Source: Sporanaerobium hydrogeniformans (GTDB lineage: Bacteria; Bacillota; Clostridia; Lachnospirales; Cellulosilyticaceae). From it: a stretch of DNA of 64,000 nucleotides. The translations under genes were made by a program, and so were the position numbers. How positions within the stretch are numbered: position 1 is the stretch's first letter; every line of letters begins with the position of its first letter. The notes under the pieces are model-generated. The model was not told the origin of the DNA. It searched no databases and saw nothing but the letters and a program-made list of their open reading frames with translations. The stretch spans positions 55,813 through 119,812 of the forward strand of contig NZ_PEDL01000010.1 in the NCBI RefSeq assembly GCF_002735925.1. The letters run 5' to 3'. This document shows positions 51,690 through 59,470 of this stretch, piece after piece.

Positions 51690-51935
51690 TAGGAACAGGA
51701 TAAAAACATTGGCTAGCAAGTAAGGGAGCTCTTCGCAAGCTTCCTCCACAGGATGGATGTAAAATCTTAGAGAAGTCCTATAGGCTGCTTTTAGGGACGT
51801 TATCACAAGTGCCTTTCTTGTGATAGGTAGGACCGTTAGCCTATTGGACTGAACTTAGATTTTACCCATCCGAGGACCGAGAAGCTGGAGAAGAGCTCCC
51901 TTACTTGCGGTCCCTAAGAACACCCCTATCCTTTC
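51690..51935 (+). ncRNA. Repeat copy 3: divergent, inverted copy of the structured RNA
   Basis: Lies 127 bases from copy 1 in the opposite orientation. The 19-bp closing stem is perfect: GCAAGTAAGGGAGCTCTTC (51716-51734) with 51890-51908. The apical hairpin is TATCACAAG/CTTGTGATA (51801-51809 / 51817-51825), and the middle stem pairs 51774-51786 with 51838-51850. Five paired positions of the closing stem and one of the hairpin differ from copy 1 with both partners changed. Loops and junctions (GGGACGTTATC, GATAGGTAGGACCGTTAG) stay identical. This is strong evidence that structure is selected. Confidence 0.7.
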
Positions 51936-51993
51936 CTTTTAGTATTATTATGTATAAAACAACTCCATAAACTGAAAATTATAATAAGTGAAG

Positions 51994-52033
51994 AAATCCC
52001 TCAAGCATTTAAGTTAAGATGCTTGAGGGATTT
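51994..52033 (-). terminator. Terminator of the hemolysin III gene
   Basis: AAATCCCTCAAGCAT (51994-52008) pairs with ATGCTTGAGGGATTT (52019-52033); T/A runs on both sides. Confidence 0.85.
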
Positions 52034-52052
52034 TAGGTTCTAGCTTGGGAAA

Positions 52053-52700
52053 TTAGAGCACATAGCGAAAGATTGCCCAGTAATGACAAGCACTACCCAA
52101 CATAACAAAGATATGGAAAAGTTCATGGAAGCCGAAGCTAGGAGATATATTAGGCTTTTTAATAGCATAAATTATCCCACCTATAGTATACATGATCCCT
52201 CCACCTACTAAGAATAAAAAGCCACCTAAAGAAAGAGAGGCATAAAGTGGTTTAAGTGCAAAAAGAGCAATCCAACCCATACCAATATAAAATAGAGTAG
52301 AGAGCCATCTTGGCATATCAATCCAAAGTATTTTTAAAGTAATACCTATAAGTGCTAAGCTCCATACGGTAATGATAATACCCCATTTCCAAGCGCCTGT
52401 TAAGGAAAGCATTGCAAAAGGTGTATAAGAACCAGCAATTAAAATAAAAATCATAGAATGATCTAGTTTTTTTAGTTTTACAAGAATAGCATCAGTAGTT
52501 TGCACTAGGTGATAAATACCACTTGTAGTATAGAGTAAAACAAGGCTTAATCCAAATATACAAATAGAAATAATACTAGTTGTCATAAAGGGTGAATTGG
52601 TATCAACTAGAAGTAACATAAAGACCGTCCCTATCAGTGAAAGTCCTGCACCAATCAAGTGAGTAAAAGCATTAATAGGTTCTCTGAAATTGTTTTTCAT
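52053..52700 (-). CDS. trhA: Hemolysin III family (PAQR-like) membrane protein
   Basis: A 215-residue seven-helix protein of the hemolysin III/YqfA family: REPINAFTHLIGAGLSLIG at the start, SGIYHLVQTTDA with the conserved His and Asp (LDHSMIFILIAGSYTPF), and the final FHELFHIFVMLGSACHYWAIF histidines. Conserved Asp and His residues form a zinc site as in PAQR receptors. Bacterial members influence membrane lipid homeostasis; haemolysis is not implied. Confidence 0.9.
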   Translation of the reverse strand: MKNNFREPINAFTHLIGAGLSLIGTVFMLLLVDTNSPFMTTSIISICIFGLSLVLLYTTSGIYHLVQTTDAILVKLKKLDHSMIFILIAGSYTPFAMLSLTGAWKWGIIITVWSLALIGITLKILWIDMPRWLSTLFYIGMGWIALFALKPLYASLSLGGFLFLVGGGIMYTIGGIIYAIKKPNISPSFGFHELFHIFVMLGSACHYWAIFRYVL

Positions 52701-52810
52701 TAAATCATCTCCTCAATACAATAAGTAGTTATCAATACTACTTATTATTATAAGTAAAATATATCATAATATACATATATAAGTCAATAAGGTTATTGGA
52801 ATATTTTGCA

Positions 52811-52839
52811 TTGATTTTTAAAACGACTCTGTGTATGAT
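52811..52839 (+). promoter_or_regulatory. Promoter of the DUF1836 gene
   Basis: TTGATT (52811-52816), a 17-base spacer and TATGAT (52834-52839). Transcription would start near 52846. This rules out a start codon at 52796 and supports ATG 52865. Confidence 0.7.
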
Positions 52840-52864
52840 AAGACTAAGAGATAGGAGGAAGCAC

Positions 52865-53485
52865 ATGGAAGATAAAGATATACAAATAATTATAGAGGAA
52901 CTGAATTTACAAGAAAGTATTTCTCTTAAAAGTATTCCAAACTTGGACTTGTATATGGATCAAGTGATTACTCTTTTTGAAGATAAGTTAAAGCATACAA
53001 AAAGATACCAAGAAGATAAACTTTTAACAAAGACCATGATTAATAACTATACAAAGGATAAACTTTTAATGCCTGCTGTTAAGAAGAAATATACAAGAGA
53101 ACACATTATCTTGATGATTCTTCTGTATGGATTAAAGCAGATTTTAACTATTTCAGATATAAAGACTCTCTTTGGAATACTTATTCGTGAGGAGAAAGTA
53201 GATGCGGCTAAATTAGAAAATGTTTATACAGTCTACCTTGCCCTTAAAAAGGAAATAGTTCGTCAGTTTTCAGAAGAAGTACGGTCTGTAGAACAAGAGG
53301 TAGAAAAGCAACTGAAGGATGAAAAATTAGAAGGGGAAGAAATAGAGAGAGAAGAATATAGTGAGGAAGGTATAAAAAATATGCTTCTTGTCACAATGTT
53401 TACAGAAAAAGCTAATTATTATAAGCGCCTAGCTGAAAAGATTATCGATCAGAATATTATTAAGGAAAAAGAAAATAACAGATAG
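52865..53485 (+). CDS. DUF1836 domain protein
   Basis: A 206-residue protein with a DUF1836 domain (about residues 10-115: NLDLYMDQVITLFEDKL, TKTMINNYTKDKLLMPAVKK, YTREHIILMILLYGLKQIL). The TMINNYxK motif and order of helices resemble MerR-like DNA-binding folds, so a regulator is likely but unproven. It is followed by a charged helical tail rich in Glu-Lys. AGGAGGAAG lies properly before ATG 52865. Confidence 0.75.
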   Translation: MEDKDIQIIIEELNLQESISLKSIPNLDLYMDQVITLFEDKLKHTKRYQEDKLLTKTMINNYTKDKLLMPAVKKKYTREHIILMILLYGLKQILTISDIKTLFGILIREEKVDAAKLENVYTVYLALKKEIVRQFSEEVRSVEQEVEKQLKDEKLEGEEIEREEYSEEGIKNMLLVTMFTEKANYYKRLAEKIIDQNIIKEKENNR

Positions 53486-53496
53486 AATATATGAAA

Positions 53497-53548
53497 GAAA
53501 AAAGTGTGAATAAAACTTCTGTTTTGAAGTAGAATGAGCACTTTTTTT
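53497..53548 (+). terminator. Terminator after the DUF1836 gene
   Basis: AAAAAAGTG pairs with CACTTTTTTT around an inner stem AAAACTTC/GAAGT, then a T run. Confidence 0.55.
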
Positions 53549-53596
53549 AATGGATTATATAATACAAGGATAAGTTTGGAAAATTTAATAGGTCTA

Positions 53597-53654
53597 TTGA
53601 AAACCACTTTTAACAATGCTAAAATGAATGTATAAATAGTTAATTAATTAACAA
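53597..53654 (+). promoter_or_regulatory. Promoter with Rex-like operator for nfnAB
   Basis: TTGAAA (53597-53602), a 17-base spacer and TAAAAT (53620-53625). At about +5, the site TAGTTAATTAATTAACAA (53637-53654) matches the clostridial Rex consensus TTGTTAA-N4-TTAACAA at 13 of 14 specified positions. Rex represses until NADH rises. The remaining leader to 53840 is A/T-rich without other signals. Confidence 0.7.
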
Positions 53655-53840
53655 AATAAACTTACTCTTAAGTCCATAAAAAAGACAAGCTTTTACATGT
53701 TTTATCACAAGATGAGAAAATTTTCATAGCTATTTGTTTTGAAAAATTATATAATCCAAATAGTAGAGTAAATTATTAAGTTAATTAGAAGAGAATTAAA
53801 TTAATAATTATTTAAATAATAAAAAGAAGAAGGTGTAGAA

Positions 53841-54677
53841 ATGTATAAGATTGTTACCAAGAGAATTCTTAATCCTACGGTTGTGTTAATGGATATTGAG
53901 GCCCCTCTTATTGCTAAAAAAGCAGAGCCAGGACAATTCATTATATTGAGAGTGGATAGTGAAGGAGAAAGAATTCCACTTACTATTGCAGATTTTGATA
54001 GAGAGAAGGGAACAGTAACTATTATTTTCCAGGTTGTTGGAAAAACAACTAAAGCACTCAGTCTCCTTAATGAAAATGATGCAATATGTGATTTTGTAGG
54101 ACCACTTGGAGTAGCTTCTCATGTGGAAGGCCTTAAAAGAGTAGCTGTTGTAGGTGGTGGTGTAGGATCTGCGATTGCATATCCGATTGCAAAAAAATTA
54201 CACCAATTAGGTGCTAAGGTAGATGTTATTATTGGATTTAGAAACAAGGATCTTGTTATTTTAGAAGATGAATTTAAGGCAGTAAGTGATAACTTATTTG
54301 TTATGACAGATGATGGAAGTCATGGTGAAAAAGGTCTTGTAACTCAAGCTCTTGAAAACCAAATCAAATTAGGTAATGAATACGATGAAGTTATTACTAT
54401 TGGACCACTTATTATGATGAAGTTTGTATGTGAAGTAACAAAGCGTTATAATATCAAAACAACAGTAAGTATGAACCCTATTATGATTGATGGAACAGGT
54501 ATGTGTGGTGGTTGTCGCCTAACTGTTGGTGGTGAAACTAAGTTTGCCTGTGTAGATGGGCCAGACTTTGATGGTCATTTAGTAGATTTTGACGAGGCAA
54601 TTGCACGCTCTTCTACATATAAAGAATTTGAGGAACATGCTTTAAATCATTACTGCAATTTGATGGGGGTGGAATAA
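53841..54677 (+). CDS. nfnA: NfnA: small subunit of NADH-dependent ferredoxin:NADP+ oxidoreductase
   Basis: A 278-residue FAD/NAD-binding protein of the PyrK/sulfide dehydrogenase-like family: FAD-binding RIPLTIADFD (about 50), nucleotide-binding VVGGGVGSAIAYPIAKKL (about 100), and the [2Fe-2S] cluster motif GTGMCGGCR (about 220) plus a Cys in KFACVDGP. Paired with NfnB directly downstream, it forms the electron-bifurcating transhydrogenase that links NADH, reduced ferredoxin and NADPH. Glutamate-synthase-type pairing is an alternative, but no gltB is present. Confidence 0.85.
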   Translation: MYKIVTKRILNPTVVLMDIEAPLIAKKAEPGQFIILRVDSEGERIPLTIADFDREKGTVTIIFQVVGKTTKALSLLNENDAICDFVGPLGVASHVEGLKRVAVVGGGVGSAIAYPIAKKLHQLGAKVDVIIGFRNKDLVILEDEFKAVSDNLFVMTDDGSHGEKGLVTQALENQIKLGNEYDEVITIGPLIMMKFVCEVTKRYNIKTTVSMNPIMIDGTGMCGGCRLTVGGETKFACVDGPDFDGHLVDFDEAIARSSTYKEFEEHALNHYCNLMGVE

Positions 54678-56072
54678 ATGGCAAACATGTCACTTAAAAA
54701 ACTAGATATGCCTGTACAAGAACCAGAAATAAGAAATAGTAACTTTGAAGAAGTAGCTTTAGGTTACACACCAGAAATGGCTATGGAAGAAGCAGAAAGA
54801 TGTCTTAATTGTAAGCATAAACCTTGTGTAAGTGGTTGTCCTGTTTGTGTAGAAATTCCAGCTTTTATAGAAGAAGTGAAAAAAGGTGAATTTGAAAAAG
54901 CTTATGAAATAATTAAAGAAACAAGTGCTCTTCCAGCAGTTTGTGGACGTGTCTGTCCTCAAGAAACACAATGTGAAGCTAAATGTGTAAGAGGAATTAA
55001 GGGTGAGGCAGTAGCTATTGGGCGTCTTGAGCGTTTTGTGGCTGACTATCATATGGCAAATAGTACAGAACAAGTAAAACCTATTGAAAATAATGGGCGT
55101 AAGGTAGCTATCATTGGTGCAGGTCCTGCCGGGCTTACCTGCGCAGGAGACCTTGCTAAAAAGGGTTACAAAGTAACTGTTTTTGAAGCACTTCATGTAG
55201 CGGGCGGAGTACTTGTTTATGGTATCCCAGAATTCCGTTTACCTAAAGCTATTGTGCAAAAGGAAATCGATACATTAAAAGCTATGGGAGTAGAAATCTG
55301 TACAAACATGGTAATTGGTAAAGTGCTTTCTATTGATGAACTTTTTGAACAAGGTTATGAAGGTGTATTTATTGGTTCAGGAGCAGGGCTTCCTAGCTTC
55401 ATGCATATCCCAGGTGAGAACTTAAAGGGCGTTTACTCTGCTAATGAGTTTTTAACTCGCGTAAATCTTATGAAAGCTTATGAAAAAGAGAGTGATACAC
55501 CAGTTAAAGCATGTAAAAATGTAGCTGTTTTTGGTGGTGGTAATGTAGCAATGGATGCAGCGAGATGTGCAAAACGTTTGGGAGCTGAAAATGTGTATAT
55601 CGTTTACAGACGTTCCGATGCAGAAATGCCAGCACGTAGAGAAGAAATTGAACATGCTAAGGAAGAAGGTATTATCTTTAAAAACCTTACAAATCCAGTT
55701 CAAATATTAGGAACACCACAAGAAGGTGTGATAGGTGTTGAATGTGTATCTATGGCACTAGGTGAGCCAGATGCATCGGGTAGGAGAAGACCTATTGTAG
55801 TAGAAGGTTCTAATTTTGTATTAGATATTGACTGTGCGATTATGGCAATCGGAACAAGTCCTAATCCACTTATTCGTAGCACAACAGAAGGCTTAGAAAC
55901 GAATAAATGGGGTTGTATTATTGCAGAAGAAGAAACGGGTCTTACAACAAGAGAAGGTGTTTATGCAGGTGGTGATGCTGTAACAGGTGCAGCCACTGTT
56001 ATCCTAGCTATGGGTGCTGGTAAGAAAGCTGCAGCAGCTATGGATGAGCATTTGCAAGGTAAAAGCAGATAA
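54678..56072 (+). CDS. nfnB: NfnB: large subunit (GltD-like) of the Nfn transhydrogenase
   Basis: A 464-residue GltD-like flavoprotein: N-terminal [4Fe-4S] Cys clusters CLNCKHKPCVSGCPVC and CGRVCPQETQC..KC (about 40-115), FAD Rossmann IIGAGPAGLTCAGDLAKKG (about 145) and NADP Rossmann AVFGGGNVAMDAARCAKR (about 285) with ALGxGASxxP-like tail. Its start directly follows the stop of nfnA. It matches the NfnB/GltA family that carries the bifurcating FAD and the two [4Fe-4S] clusters. Confidence 0.88.
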   Translation: MANMSLKKLDMPVQEPEIRNSNFEEVALGYTPEMAMEEAERCLNCKHKPCVSGCPVCVEIPAFIEEVKKGEFEKAYEIIKETSALPAVCGRVCPQETQCEAKCVRGIKGEAVAIGRLERFVADYHMANSTEQVKPIENNGRKVAIIGAGPAGLTCAGDLAKKGYKVTVFEALHVAGGVLVYGIPEFRLPKAIVQKEIDTLKAMGVEICTNMVIGKVLSIDELFEQGYEGVFIGSGAGLPSFMHIPGENLKGVYSANEFLTRVNLMKAYEKESDTPVKACKNVAVFGGGNVAMDAARCAKRLGAENVYIVYRRSDAEMPARREEIEHAKEEGIIFKNLTNPVQILGTPQEGVIGVECVSMALGEPDASGRRRPIVVEGSNFVLDIDCAIMAIGTSPNPLIRSTTEGLETNKWGCIIAEEETGLTTREGVYAGGDAVTGAATVILAMGAGKKAAAAMDEHLQGKSR

Positions 56073-56092
56073 AAATATAGAATTAAAAAAAT

Positions 56093-56140
56093 AAAAGACT
56101 TGATAAGGCACTTTAATAGCCTATCAAGTCTTTATTTTTT
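56093..56140 (+). terminator. Terminator between nfnB and pckA
   Basis: AAAGACTTGATA (A) GGC pairs with GCC TATCAAGTCTTT, followed by ATTTTTT. Works for the converging genes. Confidence 0.85.
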
Positions 56141-56145
56141 AATTA

Positions 56146-57807
56146 TTAAGCGTTATGAGCTTCTGCAACAACTTTCTTTAATGCTTCAAGAGCTTCAGCT
56201 GGAAGTTTATCAAATCCACCTTTTGCTGTTTCACGAGATGCAACGAAGTCTACGCGATCTTGCATACGTTTTTGTAATTGTTCAACATATTCTTTATTAG
56301 AGAAGTCTGGTACGAAGCCTTCCCACTCCATAATTTCGATATCTGAGAATGGTCCCCATGGTTTGAAAGTAGCTGTACCTTCAACAATTGCTTCAAGGAT
56401 ACCAAGTGTATCTTTTGGAGTTACTTTTTTACCCATGAAATCACCTGTATTGATGATGTAGCAATCTACGTTTCTTTCAGCAACTAATGCTTTGAATTTT
56501 TCATAGTCATTTACAAGTGGGTAAGTTCTAAATGGGTTAGCATATGGTTCAACAACTAATGCATTTGGATCTACGCCAGGAGCAAGTCTTTCTGCGCTTG
56601 AACGTTTTGTAGCAAGTGTAGCCCCCATAACTGAAGCAAGCTCAGCACCACTAAGTTTTACTACTGGTGGAATAGTTGGGTCTTTCATGATCCAGAAGAT
56701 TGCATTAACTGGTTCGTCGAATTTGTTTACACGGTTTGGTGACCAAAGGATTGATTTAACAGCACGGCCGTTACCGTTACGAATATCTTCTGTAACAGGA
56801 ACAACTTTACCATCTTCATCAACTGTAGCACCACAGTTTTGCATAGTAACAAGGTATTTGTTATCTTCACATGTAAGTGGGTAGTCTTGTGTTTTGTCAA
56901 AGTAAGCTGGCTCTAAAGCAATTGAAGAACCATCTTCTGTTGAAATAACGAAAGCGTCATCGTGAAGTACGGTAATATCATATTTACCACCATGACGTGC
57001 ATGTGTGATAGTTGATTTACCAGAACCAGAAAGACCAAATACACCAGCTACGAAGCTTTTACCATTTGGAAGGTTGTAACGTTTTTGTCCACCGTGGCAA
57101 GAAGCGTATCCGTGACGGTTAGCCATAGCCCATGCAAGTGTAAGTGTTCCTTTTTTGTGTTCTCCAAAGTATCTCATACCAAGAAGAGCTGCACAGTTAT
57201 GCTCTGGATCAAAGAATGTAAGTCCCATTGGATGATCTGGGTGAGACCAGTCTGGGTCAGAGAAGATATAGATATCTCCATCTGTATCAAATAATCGAGA
57301 TTCATTGTACATCTTAGAAACTTCTTCATTAAGTGCTTGGAAGTTAAGTAACCAAGAATACATATTGTTCGCATATGTAGCAGGAATACAAAGATGAGCT
57401 TTTACAGCAAAGTCCTTATCAAGACCTACGATAGCTTGCGCATGACACATTTCTTTTTTACGAGCTTGGAAGATAGCTTCGCTAATTTTAAGAGCATATT
57501 CTCCAGCATTGATTCCTTCTTCTCCCATGATTTTACGAGCAGCAGCAGCACGTCCACTTACTGCGCCGTCATTGAAAAGAAGAATTTTAGCATCTTCATC
57601 AAGACCTAAAATTTCTGGTTGGTACACAGGGATGTCTGTAACTACAGTACCAGGAGCCTTTACAGCATATTTGTAAGCTTCTTTTAAAGAGGTTACAAGA
57701 GTTACGTTATTGCCATAGAAACCTGTTTCAATTGTTGTGCGGATTGAGTTGAAAATAGGGTTGCTAGCACCTATTTCCGTTCTAGGAAATCTTGCTTTTG
57801 TTGCCAT
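56146..57807 (-). CDS. pckA: Phosphoenolpyruvate carboxykinase (ATP)
   Basis: A 553-residue ATP-type PEPCK: the P-loop GLSGSGKST (about 255), the kinase-2 region VLHDDAFVI, and PYANPFRTYPL. It interconverts oxaloacetate + ATP and PEP + CO2 + ADP. In anaerobes it often works in the carboxylating direction, making oxaloacetate from PEP and conserving ATP. AAGGAGG precedes the ATG. Codon use is strongly biased (GCT, GTT, AAA), consistent with high expression. Confidence 0.95.
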   Translation of the reverse strand: MATKARFPRTEIGASNPIFNSIRTTIETGFYGNNVTLVTSLKEAYKYAVKAPGTVVTDIPVYQPEILGLDEDAKILLFNDGAVSGRAAAARKIMGEEGINAGEYALKISEAIFQARKKEMCHAQAIVGLDKDFAVKAHLCIPATYANNMYSWLLNFQALNEEVSKMYNESRLFDTDGDIYIFSDPDWSHPDHPMGLTFFDPEHNCAALLGMRYFGEHKKGTLTLAWAMANRHGYASCHGGQKRYNLPNGKSFVAGVFGLSGSGKSTITHARHGGKYDITVLHDDAFVISTEDGSSIALEPAYFDKTQDYPLTCEDNKYLVTMQNCGATVDEDGKVVPVTEDIRNGNGRAVKSILWSPNRVNKFDEPVNAIFWIMKDPTIPPVVKLSGAELASVMGATLATKRSSAERLAPGVDPNALVVEPYANPFRTYPLVNDYEKFKALVAERNVDCYIINTGDFMGKKVTPKDTLGILEAIVEGTATFKPWGPFSDIEIMEWEGFVPDFSNKEYVEQLQKRMQDRVDFVASRETAKGGFDKLPAEALEALKKVVAEAHNA

Positions 57808-57945
57808 TTGAAAATCCTCCTTAGGTTAAAATAATTTATTACATGCCACAATGTGACAAAATAAGCCTAACAAAAGTGGCTAATTGAGAGAAATATCAAA
57901 ATTTCTCCCAAGTATAATTATCTATTTTTTAACTGTTAATGTCAA
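57808..57945 (-). promoter_or_regulatory. Promoter and leader of pckA
   Basis: On the minus strand TTGACA (57945-57940) and GATAAT (57922-57917) are 17 bases apart. The leader of about 100 bases contains an imperfect repeat TGCCACA/TGTGACA (57844-57858) and a weak hairpin. The remaining 200 bases to 58147 are A/T-rich with no gene. Confidence 0.65.
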
Positions 57946-58147
57946 GGTTTTTAACAAACAATTTAATAAAATTAATGAATATAAAAGTTAATATTAAAAT
58001 TTAATAATCTTTTAAAATGAATTAATTAATTTACAAATAAAATGGATAAAATATACATTTATTTATAAAGGCATAGAATATATTAGTACATAATCTATAA
58101 CTTGTAAGAATATATTTTTTTAAACATATATGAGGGAGAAAAGAATC

Positions 58148-59422
58148 ATGAATTATAGGGAATTATTTAGTGGAATTGAAGAAAAGATACAGTTGGAAGA
58201 TGGTTCCTATAGAGTAGCTATTAATTTGGATAATGCAGCTACAACACCTCCTCTAAAAAAGGTAGATGAATTTATTTATACCAATATTTTGATGTATGGT
58301 TCAGTAGGAAGGGGAGGTCAAAAATCACATTATTGTACACAGGCCTATGAGATTTCGAGAGAAGAAATTCTAAGTTTCTTTGGAATATCCAAGGAGGATG
58401 GTTATACTACGATCTATGTTAAGAATACTACAGAGGGAATTAATTTACTTTCCAATATTCTTTGTAGAGACAAAACCACTAAAGTATTAGTTACACGTAT
58501 GGAGCATCATGCCAATGATCTGCCTTGGCGAAGAGCAGCTCAAACCTTTTATATAGAAGTAGATAGTGAAGGGAAAATTAATTTAGATGAATTAGAGAAT
58601 AAGTTAAGACGGAGTATAGGAACTATTAGCCTAGTGAGTCTTACGGGTGCATCTAATGTAACAGGTTATATCACACCGATTTATGAAATTGCTCAAATTG
58701 TTCATAGGTACGGAGCTAAACTTGTAGTGGATGTAGCACAACTAGTAGCACATAGGGCTATTCAAGTAAAAGGAACGGGTAAAGGAGATCATATTGATTT
58801 TATTGTGTTTTCTGGACATAAGATGTATGCTCCTTTTGGATGTGGGGTAGTAATTGGGCCTAAAGAAATTTTTGATCTTGCACCTCCTTATATGATAGGA
58901 GGTGGCATTGTAACAGCTGTATTTGATAATGATGTCTATTATAAAAGAGCACCAGAAAAGGAAGAAGCGGGTACACCTAATTTTTTAGGTGCTATGGCCA
59001 TTGTAGCAGCAACTACTGTATTACAAAAAATAGGTTTTGAAGCTATAGAAAAACATGAAAAAGCACTCACAATAAGGCTTATATCAGGGCTAAGCCAGTA
59101 TAAAGAGGTAATCCTTTATGGGGATCAAAGGGGAGAAAGAGTTGGAGTAGTTCCTTTTAATATAAGGGGAATAACATATGATAAGGTGGGAGAATTCTTA
59201 GAAAAGAAATGTGGTATTGCTGTAAGAACAGGTTGTTTTTGTGCTCAGCCTTATGTGGCAAGGCTCTTAAATATAAGTGATGATGAGCGCTACCAAAAGA
59301 TGCAAGATTTTAATGCTACCATGCCAGGGATGGTTCGTGCTAGCTTAGGTTTATACAATACGGAAGAGGAAGTTGACACACTTATAGAAAGTATCGGAAA
59401 ACTTATAGGGGGAAAAAAATGA
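58148..59422 (+). CDS. Class V aminotransferase fold, cysteine desulfurase-like
   Basis: A 424-residue PLP enzyme: INLDNAATTP near the start, MEHHAND (PLP ring His), the PLP Lys in SGHKMYAPFGCGV (about 215), and RTGCFCAQPYV (about 360) where SufS/CsdA put the catalytic Cys loop. It may be a cysteine desulfurase or selenocysteine-lyase-like protein. No Suf/Isc or NifU genes are adjacent, so the partner is unknown. I choose ATG 58148 (MNYRELF) with GAGGGAG upstream over 58130. Confidence 0.75.
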   Translation: MNYRELFSGIEEKIQLEDGSYRVAINLDNAATTPPLKKVDEFIYTNILMYGSVGRGGQKSHYCTQAYEISREEILSFFGISKEDGYTTIYVKNTTEGINLLSNILCRDKTTKVLVTRMEHHANDLPWRRAAQTFYIEVDSEGKINLDELENKLRRSIGTISLVSLTGASNVTGYITPIYEIAQIVHRYGAKLVVDVAQLVAHRAIQVKGTGKGDHIDFIVFSGHKMYAPFGCGVVIGPKEIFDLAPPYMIGGGIVTAVFDNDVYYKRAPEKEEAGTPNFLGAMAIVAATTVLQKIGFEAIEKHEKALTIRLISGLSQYKEVILYGDQRGERVGVVPFNIRGITYDKVGEFLEKKCGIAVRTGCFCAQPYVARLLNISDDERYQKMQDFNATMPGMVRASLGLYNTEEEVDTLIESIGKLIGGKK

Positions 59423-59467
59423 AACCACTCCTTTCGGTATAGGAAAGGAGTGATTTCATTTTTTCGT
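59414..59467. terminator. Bidirectional terminator between the aminotransferase and GHKL kinase
   Basis: CACTCCTTTC pairs with GAAAGGAGTG, extended by ATGAAA/TTTCAT; runs of A and T on the outside. Convergent genes end here. Confidence 0.8.
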
Positions 59468-59470
59468 ACT

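Noticed and set aside
51274..51935. Repeats as a CRISPR array or classic insertion sequence
   Set aside because: No short regularly spaced repeats, no transposase, and the ends are not simple inverted repeats; compensated stems fit RNA better.
57844..57858. Imperfect inverted repeat in the pckA leader as a Rex or CRP site
   Set aside because: It does not match either consensus well enough to claim.
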